Source: UBA1081 sp964443825 (GTDB taxonomy: Bacteria; Bacillota; Clostridia; Oscillospirales; Acutalibacteraceae). From it: 6,564 nt of DNA. Shown piece by piece: positions 1 through 4,686 of this stretch. The position numbers were made by a program, and so were the translations under genes. Numbering within the stretch: the first letter of the stretch is position 1; each line of letters begins with the position of its first letter. Under the pieces are notes generated by a model that saw nothing but the letters and a program-made list of their open reading frames with translations, had not been told where the DNA came from and did not search any database. The stretch is taken from positions 1-6,564 of the forward strand of contig CAYUEV010000065.1 of the NCBI GenBank assembly GCA_964443825.1. The letters are read 5' to 3'.

Positions 1-230
1 GTCATAAGCTATAAAAGTATATATTTTTTCAAATACAGTGTCTTTGAGGGGGGGGGCGAACAACTTGTTAGCTACCCATTCGCCTCTTAATTTGCTTAAG
101 ACTTTCCATTTAATGTTCGATTTGAGTTTTTTAAATTCCGATTCGTCCGCTTTATTTTGATTAAAATGCTTTCGACACACCGCTCTAAGTACCGCTCGAC
201 GTTATATATGGGAACAATTACGCTTATCAT
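1..230 (-). pseudogene. Family 2 glycosyltransferase remnant, frameshifted, running off left edge
   Basis: From the ATG at 228-230 the minus strand encodes MISVIVPIYNVERYLERCVE followed by SIL, a classic start of a GT2 (GT-A fold) glycosyltransferase: first beta strand, the VPIYN motif and the following helix. This frame then stops at 96-98 after 44 residues. One missing base near 168 would restore SILNQ, as expected in the family. The restored frame stays open through 1 (including KSNIKWKVLSKLRGEW and, after the C tract, LKDTVFEKIYTF) and leaves the window. The residues after NQ do not look like the usual GT2 nucleotide-binding core (no VDDGS), so an internal deletion as well as the frameshift is likely. 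No clear ribosome site precedes the ATG, but a promoter lies at 288-316. Family members transfer sugars in surface polysaccharide synthesis; here function is probably lost. The alternative is two unrelated fragments or a sequencing error. Confidence 0.6.
48..56. repeat. Nine-base G/C homopolymer inside the glycosyltransferase remnant
   Basis: There are nine consecutive G on the plus strand (C on the coding minus strand). In the coding frame they read Ala-Pro-Pro-Leu, and the frame is open on both sides at exactly this length. Such tracts are prone to slippage, and a one-base change would switch the downstream part of the frame off. Confidence 0.7.
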
Positions 231-287
231 AGGACTTAAATTAAAACCGCGTATAAGAACAAAACTCAATGATTTTCAGACGATAAT

Positions 288-316
288 ATTCTAAACCGTT
301 TTTTTAAAATTGTCAA
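288..316 (-). promoter_or_regulatory. Sigma-A-type promoter for the glycosyltransferase remnant
   Basis: On the minus strand, -35 TTGACA (311-316, consensus) is followed by a 17-base spacer and -10 TAGAAT (288-293, 5 of 6). Transcription would begin near 281, about 50 bases before the ATG at 230. It is divergent from the promoter at 337-365. Confidence 0.55.
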
Positions 317-343
317 TAAAATTTTTCGCTAAAGTATTGACAA
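310..343. promoter_or_regulatory. Inverted repeat joining two divergent -35 elements
   Basis: TTGTCAATA (310-318) and TATTGACAA (335-343) are perfect 9-bp arms separated by 16 bases. Each arm contains the -35 hexamer of one of the two divergent promoters. Part of the symmetry follows from two consensus -35 boxes facing apart, but the match extends beyond the hexamers, so a regulator binding here could affect both promoters. Confidence 0.4.
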
Positions 344-365
344 ATATTTATGTACGCATTATAAT
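337..365 (+). promoter_or_regulatory. Perfect-consensus promoter on the plus strand
   Basis: TTGACA (337-342), exactly 17 bases, then TATAAT (360-365): a full match to the sigma-70/sigma-A consensus. The predicted start is near 372. No credible protein gene lies downstream before the terminator at 442-480, which suggests a short untranslated RNA. Confidence 0.6.
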
Positions 366-371
366 GTATAT

Positions 372-485
372 AGAGTTTGGAAATAACACAATATGTTGCG
401 CTTCTGTTTGTTTGTCGCTTATATATAAAACAATCCTTGAGAAAACAGCGGGCGGAGTTTCGTGCTCCGTCCGCTGTTTTTGCCT
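372..485 (+). ncRNA. Candidate small RNA of about 110 nt
   Basis: This stretch is defined by a perfect promoter at 337-365 and a 16-bp terminator hairpin at 442-480 whose stem is fully paired, with one G-U, only in the plus-strand RNA, followed by five T. No tRNA, SRP RNA, 6S RNA or known riboswitch pattern was recognised. The only ATG frame is 11 codons (393-428) with no ribosome site, so a protein product is unlikely. The 5' two thirds is A/U-rich with little obvious structure, as in some base-pairing regulators. Read-through past the hairpin would be antisense to the Cys-rich gene at 498-677 and to the end of feoB. The function is unknown; the existence of the transcript is an inference from its two ends. 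Confidence 0.35.
442..480. terminator. Bidirectional intrinsic terminator after the feoB transcript
   Basis: The arms at 442-457 and 465-480 form a 16-bp stem (AAAACAGCGG... with ...CCGCTGTTTT) around the 7-base loop 458-464. The stem begins 17 bases after the stop codon of the Cys-rich gene. In the plus-strand RNA the only irregular pair is G-U (452/470) and a run of five T follows. In the minus-strand RNA the same position is an A-C mismatch and the tail is four T. It should stop the feoB transcript and any plus-strand RNA. Confidence 0.8.
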
Positions 486-497
486 TAATTAAAGCGT

Positions 498-677
498 CTA
501 TCTCGGTTCGCGGTCTTTATAATGGCAGTTTAAATGACAATTCGCGCAATCGCCGCCGCAGGAGTTTTTTCCGCTCTTTTTATCCTTAATAATTTTAATT
601 ATTACTAAAGCGACCGCGGCGACTACTATTAAGAGTACTACTATCGTGCCTATGTTGGCTTTTAAAAACGTGAACAT
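498..677 (-). CDS. FeoB-associated Cys-rich membrane protein
   Basis: A 59-residue protein starting MFTFLKANIG. Residues 10-30 form one hydrophobic membrane helix (TIVVLLIVVAAVALVIIKII), followed by a short basic stretch (KDKKSGKN) and a soluble tail with four cysteines, C40-x3-C44-x2-C47-x3-C51, interleaved with His48 and His52. This matches the small Cys-rich membrane proteins found next to feoB in many Clostridia and Bacteroidetes. The cysteines probably bind iron or take part in redox handling as Fe(II) enters, but the biochemical role is not established. The gene starts 5 bases after the feoB stop codon and has only a weak upstream purine run (GTAAGAG), so translational coupling to feoB is likely. 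The transcript ends at the hairpin 442-480. By the positive-inside rule the basic stretch places the Cys tail in the cytoplasm. Confidence 0.85.
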   Translation of the reverse strand: MFTFLKANIGTIVVLLIVVAAVALVIIKIIKDKKSGKNSCGGDCANCHLNCHYKDREPR

Positions 678-682
678 AATAC

Positions 683-3094
683 TTATTTAACTCTTACTTT
701 ACTTTTTAAAGTGGCGCTCTCCTTATAAGGTCTAAAGAGCATAAAGCACATAAACCCTAAGAGTATTAACGCCGCAATTAAGCCTATTGCGTTAATGTTG
801 CCCGTAAATACGCCGCCTATTTGGTAAACGATAAGCGATACGGCGTAAGCGAAAGCGCACTGGTAGCCTATCGCGAAGAACGTCCATTTAGCCGAGTTCA
901 TTTCTCTTCTTATAGCTCCCATAGCCGCGAAACACGGAGCGCAAAGAAGATTGAATATAAGGAAGGAATAACCCGACAAAGGCGTAAACGCGGCTCTTAA
1001 ATTTTCCCATATCTGCCAGCCGTTTTCGGCGACTTCCTGGAATCCTCCATAAAGTATTCCGAACGTACCGACGACGTTTTCTTTGGCGATAAGACCGGTA
1101 ATAGTCGCGACGGCGCTTCTCCAGTCGCCCCATCCCAAAGGAGTAAAAATCCACGCTATGGTGTTTCCGATTTTAGCGAGGATTGAATTGTTAAGATCAT
1201 CCACCATTCCGAAACCGTTTTCAAAGCCGAACCCCTGTAAGAACCAGATAATTATAGATGAAAGAAGGATTATGGTCCCGGCTTTTTTAATGAACGACCA
1301 CGCTCTTTCCCACATCGACCTTAAAACATTGCTTACGGTGGGAAGATGATAAGCGGGAAGCTCCATTACGAAAGGCGCCGGGTCGCCGCTAAACATCTTT
1401 GTCTTTTTAAGCATAATTCCCGATATTATAATCGCCGCGACTCCTATAAAATACGCGCTGGGCGACACCCACCAGGCTCCGTCGAAAAGCGCGCCGGCTA
1501 TTAGCGCTATTATCGGGAGTTTCGCGCCGCAGGGAATGAAAGTAGTCGTCATAATGGTCATTCGCCTGTCGCGCTCGTTTTCTATCGTTCTTGACGCCAT
1601 GATTCCGGGAACGCCGCAGCCTGTTCCTATGAGCATAGGTATAAACGATTTGCCTGAAAGACCGAATTTCCTGAATATCCTGTCCATAACGAAAGCCACG
1701 CGCGCCATATAGCCGCAGCTCTCCAGGAACGCTAAGAATAAGAAGAGGATCATCATTTGCGGCACGAAGCCTAAAACAGCTCCTACGCCCGCCACGATAC
1801 CGTCTAAAATTAACCCTCTTAACCATTCGGCGCAGTTTACTTTATCGAGAAGGTTTCCAATGAGAACGGGGACTCCGGGAACCCATACTCCGTAATCTGC
1901 GGGGTCGGGTTCTTCGACCGAAGCGTCTTTCATATATTGGTTGTAGTCGACGGGGAGTTCTTCCGTGACGTTTCCGTCGTCGTCGTAAAGATAAGCCGTG
2001 GTTTTAATGTTTGTGGCGTTTTCGGGTTCGAGCCCCGCGTCCGCGGCGGCGCTTTCAAAAGCCTCGACTCTCGCCCCGACAGGCTCGTATTCTTCAGCCG
2101 CCGCCCCATATGACTTTGTGCCGATCCATAAAAGATGCCATCCGTCTCCGAAAACTCCGTCGTTAGCCCAATCGGTGGCGAAACTACCGACAGTCGTAAC
2201 CGAAACGAAATAGACCACGAACATAACTACGGCGAAAATCGGAAGGGCTAAAATCCTGTTTGTGACCACCTTGTCTATTTTATCGGATACGGTAAGAGAA
2301 TCTTTGTTCTTCTTTTTGTAGCAGCCCTTTATGACTTCGCTTATGTAGACGTATCTCTCGTTTGTAATAATACTTTCGGCGTCGTCGTCAAATTCATCCT
2401 CGACTTCTTTTATGTCGTTTTCTATATGAGATATAACGCTTTCGGGAAGGTTGAGCTGTTCTAAAACCTTCTCGTCTCGCTCAAATATTTTAATGGAGTA
2501 CCATCTTTGCTGCTCCTCGGGCAAGTCGTGAACGCAGGCCTCTTCAATATGAGCGAGAGCGTGTTCCACAGAACCTGAAAAACTATGCTGAGGAATGGTT
2601 TTTTCGCCTTGCGCCGCCTCTATGGCCGCCTCCGCCGCTTCCATAACGCCCGTACCCTTTAAAGCGGAAATTTCGACGACTTTGCAGCCGAGTTCTTTAG
2701 AAAGATCACCTATATTTATCTTATCGCCATTCTTCTTTACGACGTCCATCATGTTGACGGCCACGACGACGGGAATGCCTAACTCCACTAGCTGGGTCGT
2801 AAGATAAAGGTTTCTTTCAAGATTGGTTCCGTCGATTATATTGAGAATAGCGTCCGGTCGCTCCGATATGAGGTAATTCCTCGCCACGACTTCCTCAAGA
2901 GTATAAGGCGAAAGGGAATAAATGCCGGGAAGATCTGTTATAGTAACTCCCTGATGTTTTTTAAGCTTCCCCTCTTTTTTCTCTACGGTGACTCCGGGCC
3001 AGTTTCCGACAAACTGGTTAGAGCCTGTGAGAGCGTTAAAAAGAGTGGTTTTTCCGCTGTTAGGGTTGCCCGCAAGAGCTATTTTTACGTCCAT
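683..3094 (-). CDS. feoB: Ferrous iron transport protein B (Fe(II) permease with GTPase domain)
   Basis: An 803-residue FeoB, the membrane channel/transporter for Fe(II), gated by an N-terminal G domain. G motifs are complete: G1 GNPNSGKT (9-16), G2 Thr36 in WPGVT, G3 DLPG (54-57), G4 NMMD (114-117), G5 SALKG (143-147). A helical GDI-like region covers about 170-270. The first membrane helix is near 281-301. Core motifs follow: LESCGYMAR (457-465), GCGVPGIMASR (492-502), PCGAKLP (521-527), then AKENVVGT and a C-terminal CAPCFAAM segment, giving two Gate-type repeats. The protein is longer than the usual 650-770 residues because of an acidic insertion of about 90 residues (roughly 317-406) between the first two membrane helices. 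The start is supported by AAAGGA 7 bases upstream of ATG. The gene has its own promoter (3136-3164) with a palindromic operator between promoter and start. It is apparently intact. Confidence 0.97.
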   Translation of the reverse strand: MDVKIALAGNPNSGKTTLFNALTGSNQFVGNWPGVTVEKKEGKLKKHQGVTITDLPGIYSLSPYTLEEVVARNYLISERPDAILNIIDGTNLERNLYLTTQLVELGIPVVVAVNMMDVVKKNGDKINIGDLSKELGCKVVEISALKGTGVMEAAEAAIEAAQGEKTIPQHSFSGSVEHALAHIEEACVHDLPEEQQRWYSIKIFERDEKVLEQLNLPESVISHIENDIKEVEDEFDDDAESIITNERYVYISEVIKGCYKKKNKDSLTVSDKIDKVVTNRILALPIFAVVMFVVYFVSVTTVGSFATDWANDGVFGDGWHLLWIGTKSYGAAAEEYEPVGARVEAFESAAADAGLEPENATNIKTTAYLYDDDGNVTEELPVDYNQYMKDASVEEPDPADYGVWVPGVPVLIGNLLDKVNCAEWLRGLILDGIVAGVGAVLGFVPQMMILFLFLAFLESCGYMARVAFVMDRIFRKFGLSGKSFIPMLIGTGCGVPGIMASRTIENERDRRMTIMTTTFIPCGAKLPIIALIAGALFDGAWWVSPSAYFIGVAAIIISGIMLKKTKMFSGDPAPFVMELPAYHLPTVSNVLRSMWERAWSFIKKAGTIILLSSIIIWFLQGFGFENGFGMVDDLNNSILAKIGNTIAWIFTPLGWGDWRSAVATITGLIAKENVVGTFGILYGGFQEVAENGWQIWENLRAAFTPLSGYSFLIFNLLCAPCFAAMGAIRREMNSAKWTFFAIGYQCAFAYAVSLIVYQIGGVFTGNINAIGLIAALILLGFMCFMLFRPYKESATLKSKVRVK

Positions 3095-3114
3095 GTTACC
3101 ATCCTTTCAAAGAA

Positions 3115-3130
3115 GTTAGCATAGGCTAAC
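3115..3130. promoter_or_regulatory. Metalloregulator-type operator at the feoB promoter
   Basis: GTTAGC-ATAG-GCTAAC, a perfect 6-4-6 palindrome, lies 20 bases upstream of the feoB ATG and just downstream of the -10 at 3136-3141, so it covers the likely transcription start. It contains TTAG-N6-CTAA, the dimer spacing found within the DtxR/IdeR consensus TTAGGTTAGGCTAACCTAA. Its position predicts repression by a metal-loaded DtxR-family protein. Confidence 0.7.
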
Positions 3131-3135
3131 CAAAA

Positions 3136-3164
3136 AATATATATGTGTATCAGTAAATTTTAAA
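3136..3164 (-). promoter_or_regulatory. Probable feoB promoter
   Basis: -35 TTTAAA (3159-3164, 4 of 6), a 17-base spacer, and -10 TATATT (3136-3141, 5 of 6). The predicted start, near 3129, falls inside the operator at 3115-3130. The A/T-rich sequence allows other registers, so the exact hexamers are uncertain. Confidence 0.45.
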
Positions 3165-3241
3165 AACGGGATCGATAGCAGTTAATTTAAACTGATTTTA
3201 GACGCGTCGTCTCCTAAAATAATTTTAAAACGGAATTTTAA

Positions 3242-3257
3242 GTTAGCACGGGCTAAC
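3242..3257. promoter_or_regulatory. Upstream operator in the feoA-feoB gap
   Basis: GTTAGC-ACGG-GCTAAC; with its flanks it is symmetric over 18 bases (3241-3258). It lies just beyond the feoA terminator, about 110 bases upstream of the proximal feoB operator. Directly downstream in the minus-strand direction is a -10-like TAAAAT (3235-3240) with no good -35, so it may serve a second weak feoB promoter or allow cooperative binding. Confidence 0.6.
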
Positions 3258-3264
3258 TCATTCT

Positions 3265-3293
3265 TCCAAAAATAAAGGGATCGCTCCCCTTTA
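3265..3293 (-). terminator. Terminator ending the feoA-feoA transcript, overlapping the stop codon
   Basis: On the minus strand TAAAGGG (3287-3293) pairs with CCCTTTA (3273-3279) around a 7-base loop, followed by TTTTTGG. The first three stem bases are the TAA stop codon of feoA. The stem has only three G-C pairs, so termination may be partial. Confidence 0.5.
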
Positions 3294-3512
3294 ATTTATT
3301 TCTATCATTTCCGCGTCGGCTTTTCTAAGCGAAAGCTCGAAATCCCTGACCGTTACTTCGACGGGATCTCCTAAAGGGGCGACTTTTCTTATGTAGACCG
3401 AAACGCCTTTTGTGACGCCCATGTCCATAATGCGCCTTTTAACCGCCCCTTCTCCGTGAATTTTAACTACCGTAACGGTTTCGCCGATTTTAGCGTCTCT
3501 CAATGTTCTCAT
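3291..3512 (-). CDS. feoA: FeoA-type ferrous iron transport accessory protein
   Basis: A 73-residue FeoA-family protein, a small cytoplasmic SH3-like beta-barrel thought to bind or modulate FeoB. Typical features are present: MRTLRDAKIGETVTV at the start, the HGEGAVKRRIMDMGVTKG segment (about residues 19-36), KVAPLGDPVEV (about 43-53) and the ending RKADAEMIEI. Length is normal for the family. The start is fixed by a strong ribosome site, AGGAGG at 3520-3525, 7 bases before ATG. It is the second gene of a two-gene unit, 57 bases after the other feoA, and its stop codon lies in a terminator stem. feoB begins 196 bases farther on under its own promoter. This copy is closest to the FeoA forms normally paired with FeoB. 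Confidence 0.95.
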   Translation of the reverse strand: MRTLRDAKIGETVTVVKIHGEGAVKRRIMDMGVTKGVSVYIRKVAPLGDPVEVTVRDFELSLRKADAEMIEIN

Positions 3513-3569
3513 TCTTTAGCCTCCTGTTTAAAATCGCGATTTAAAATAAAGAAAACGGCTTTAAAAATT

Positions 3570-3794
3570 TTATACCATAATTTTGCCCGCCATTTCGCGG
3601 CTTACGGCAATTCTTGACTCTTTTACTTTTACGATAACGTCGCCGCCCATTACGGATATCACCGTAACCGTGCCTCCGGGTACGAAACCTAAGTTTTCAA
3701 GGTGCGCCCTCACTTCGGGTTTGCCGCCGATTTTGCGGATAACACTCTCCTCGCCGGGCGTCGCGTACACAAGCGGAACCATATAAAACGCCAT
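3570..3794 (-). CDS. Second FeoA-type protein, first gene of the feo locus
   Basis: A FeoA-domain protein of 74 residues, about 8 kDa and cytoplasmic. Landmarks are VPLVYATPGEESVIRKIGG, then VRAHLENLGFVPGGTVTVIS and SRIAVSREMAGKIMV, all matching the SH3-like FeoA fold but clearly different from the FeoA encoded just downstream. Two unlike FeoA proteins in tandem are common in Clostridia; they may form a mixed complex with FeoB or divide regulatory and structural roles, which is inference. The start is uncertain. The first ATG (3792-3794) has AAGGT about 8 bases upstream; the Met at residue 5 (giving MVPL, the usual family start) has AGGA 11 bases upstream. The gene is expressed from the promoter at 3874-3902, and two palindromic operators lie between promoter and gene. 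Confidence 0.92.
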   Translation of the reverse strand: MAFYMVPLVYATPGEESVIRKIGGKPEVRAHLENLGFVPGGTVTVISVMGGDVIVKVKESRIAVSREMAGKIMV

Positions 3795-3815
3795 CCTTTT
3801 CTACCTTAAAATTAA

Positions 3816-3831
3816 GTTAGCAGAGGCTAAC
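3816..3831. promoter_or_regulatory. Metalloregulator-type operator in the feoA leader
   Basis: GTTAGC-AGAG-GCTAAC, the same palindrome as at the other three sites with a different central tetramer. It lies 22 bases before the first feoA ATG and about 36-51 bases into the predicted transcript. Binding here would act as a roadblock or support binding at 3876-3891. Confidence 0.65.
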
Positions 3832-3873
3832 CGAAACGTTAAAAAAAATAAAAATAATTCTTTTACAAAAAAT

Positions 3874-3902
3874 ATATTAGCATACGCTAACTAACATGTC
3901 AA
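3874..3902 (-). promoter_or_regulatory. Main feo promoter, upstream of the two feoA genes
   Basis: -35 TTGACA (3897-3902, consensus), a 17-base spacer, and -10 TAATAT (3874-3879) preceded by TGC, an extended -10. The predicted start is near 3867, leaving a leader of about 70 bases. An operator palindrome lies inside the spacer and -10. Confidence 0.65.
3876..3891. promoter_or_regulatory. Operator embedded in the feoA promoter
   Basis: ATTAGC-ATAC-GCTAAC, with one arm differing from the other copies at the outermost base. It fills the space between -35 and -10 and overlaps the -10, so a bound repressor would exclude RNA polymerase. It keeps TTAG-N6-CTAA. Confidence 0.65.
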
Positions 3903-3932
3903 GCGGAAAAATCAATTTTTTAAAAATTTGTC

Positions 3933-3951
3933 AAATTAGATAATCTAATTT
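3933..3951. promoter_or_regulatory. 19-bp palindrome upstream of the feo promoter
   Basis: The sequence reads AAATTAGAT-A-ATCTAATTT, a perfect 9-1-9 palindrome about 30 bases upstream of the -35. The 9-1-9 symmetry and GATAATC centre resemble a Fur box, but the outer bases do not match the Fur consensus well. It also contains TTAG and CTAA, spaced by 5 rather than 6. It is a possible second metal-sensor or activator site. Confidence 0.4.
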
Positions 3952-3989
3952 CCATTCGGAAAAAAATATTTACTCATTAGCCCAAAAAA

Positions 3990-4120
3990 CAGCGAGCAGC
4001 CGGTAGTTAGCGGGCAGTGATTAGTAAGTGGCAAGCAGTAGTTAGCGGTTGATAGTTTAAGAGGATTGGATTATAATCAATCGGCTTTACTGATCGCCAA
4101 TCGCCGATTACTGTTCGCTA
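3990..4120. repeat. Hairpin-forming repeat, copy A
   Basis: This gene-free segment is rich in GTTAGCGG/GCAGT-like words on the left and in their complements on the right. The ends are near-perfect inverted repeats (AGCGAGCAG 3991-3999, CTGTTCGCT 4111-4119), and the core pairs AGCGGTTGAT (4044-4053) with ATCAATCGGCT (4076-4086) around the palindrome GATTATAATC. The layout suggests a small non-coding mobile repeat (MITE- or REP-like). It shares its core with the element near 4252-4335. It encodes no protein. Confidence 0.5.
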
Positions 4121-4137
4121 AACGACGTCTAAAATCT

Positions 4138-4163
4138 AAAAAGAGCCGAATTTCTCCGGCTCT
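4138..4163 (-). terminator. Intrinsic terminator of the antitoxin transcript
   Basis: On the minus strand AGAGCCG (4157-4163) pairs with CGGCTCT (4142-4148) around an 8-base loop, followed by TTTTAGATTTT. On the plus strand no T run follows, so it works leftward only. It lies about 170 bases after the antitoxin stop codon, beyond repeat copy B, and insulates the feo promoter from upstream read-through. Confidence 0.75.
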
Positions 4164-4251
4164 CCCGGGCATACATCCTCAAATATATACCCCGACTGAT
4201 TAAATTGTAAAATTCCCTAATAAGAAACGCGACCGCGCTTTTTCGGTAACC

Positions 4252-4335
4252 GGCAGTTAACCGTCAGCGGTTAGAATAGAGGATGTGTTATATAATCAAC
4301 CGCTTAAACTAATCGCTGTTCGCTACCCGCTATCC
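4252..4335. repeat. Hairpin-forming repeat, copy B
   Basis: This is a shorter, diverged relative of copy A. AGCGGTT (4266-4272) and AACCGCT (4298-4304) are perfect 7-bp arms enclosing GAGGAT and TATAATCAA, both also in copy A's core; then comes AATCGCTGTTCGCTA, matching the right part of copy A (GATTACTGTTCGCTA). It reaches the last codons of the antitoxin gene. The rest of 4164-4251 shows no gene or clear signal. Confidence 0.45.
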
Positions 4336-4686
4336 GGTCGCCGCTTTGACGCTTACGCTCTGTCTTTCGGAATCGACGTTTGACGGTTGTTTTTCGGAAT
4401 CGCTTTCAAGCGGTACTATAGCGAGAGTCTTTCCAAGAGGCGCTAAAACTTTTAAAATCGTGTCAAGCTGCGGATTGACGTTCCCTTTTTCCATATGCGC
4501 GATCACGGACTGTTTTACCCCGCTTAGTTCTTCTAGTTTTTTCCGACTTAAACCCTTTTCCTGCCTCGCTTTAATAAGCTCCAAAATGATCGCAACCCTT
4601 AAATTGCTGGCGGCAATTTCTTCAGGCGTGTAAAGTTCTTTTTCCACCTCGTCCCAACTATGTCCTATAGCGCTGTTATTATTCAT
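4330..4686 (-). CDS. XRE-family HTH antitoxin (HigA-type)
   Basis: A 118-residue protein with a Cro/CI-type helix-turn-helix at about residues 33-90: SRKKLEELSG (helix 2, 47-56), VKQSVIAHMEKG (recognition helix, 57-68), then NPQLDTILKVLAPLGKTLAIVPLE. This is the typical HigA-like antitoxin that follows a RelE/HigB-fold toxin: it neutralises the toxin and represses the shared promoter. The ATG overlaps the end of the toxin remnant by 8 bases (stop TAA at 4679-4681), and GAGAGGGA about 7-9 bases upstream is a suitable ribosome site. The last 25 residues (SDSEKQPSNV onward) are polar and low-complexity, unlike the compact end of the family, and overlap repeat copy B, so the C-terminus may have been altered by it. 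With the toxin broken this is an orphan antitoxin, possibly retained as a regulator or to counter related toxins elsewhere. Confidence 0.85.
   Translation of the reverse strand: MNNNSAIGHSWDEVEKELYTPEEIAASNLRVAIILELIKARQEKGLSRKKLEELSGVKQSVIAHMEKGNVNPQLDTILKVLAPLGKTLAIVPLESDSEKQPSNVDSERQSVSVKAATG

Noticed and set aside
310..589. Short plus-strand open frames of 60-70 codons around the terminator
   Set aside because: They run through the promoter and the terminator hairpin, lack ribosome sites and overlap the Cys-rich gene antisense; their composition does not look like protein.
888..2807. Several open frames of 70-139 codons inside feoB on both strands
   Set aside because: They are shadows of the feoB frame, rich in Arg/Ser/Pro as expected from out-of-frame reading, and have no independent start signals.
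3929..3934. A second TTGACA upstream of feo as an alternative promoter
   Set aside because: No acceptable -10 lies 16-18 bases downstream on the minus strand (the sequence there is TTTTTC-like).
3990..4120. Possible CRISPR array or tandem repeat from the recurring GTTAGCGG words
   Set aside because: Repeat words are irregular in length and spacing, with no constant repeat or spacer unit; a hairpin repeat explains them better.
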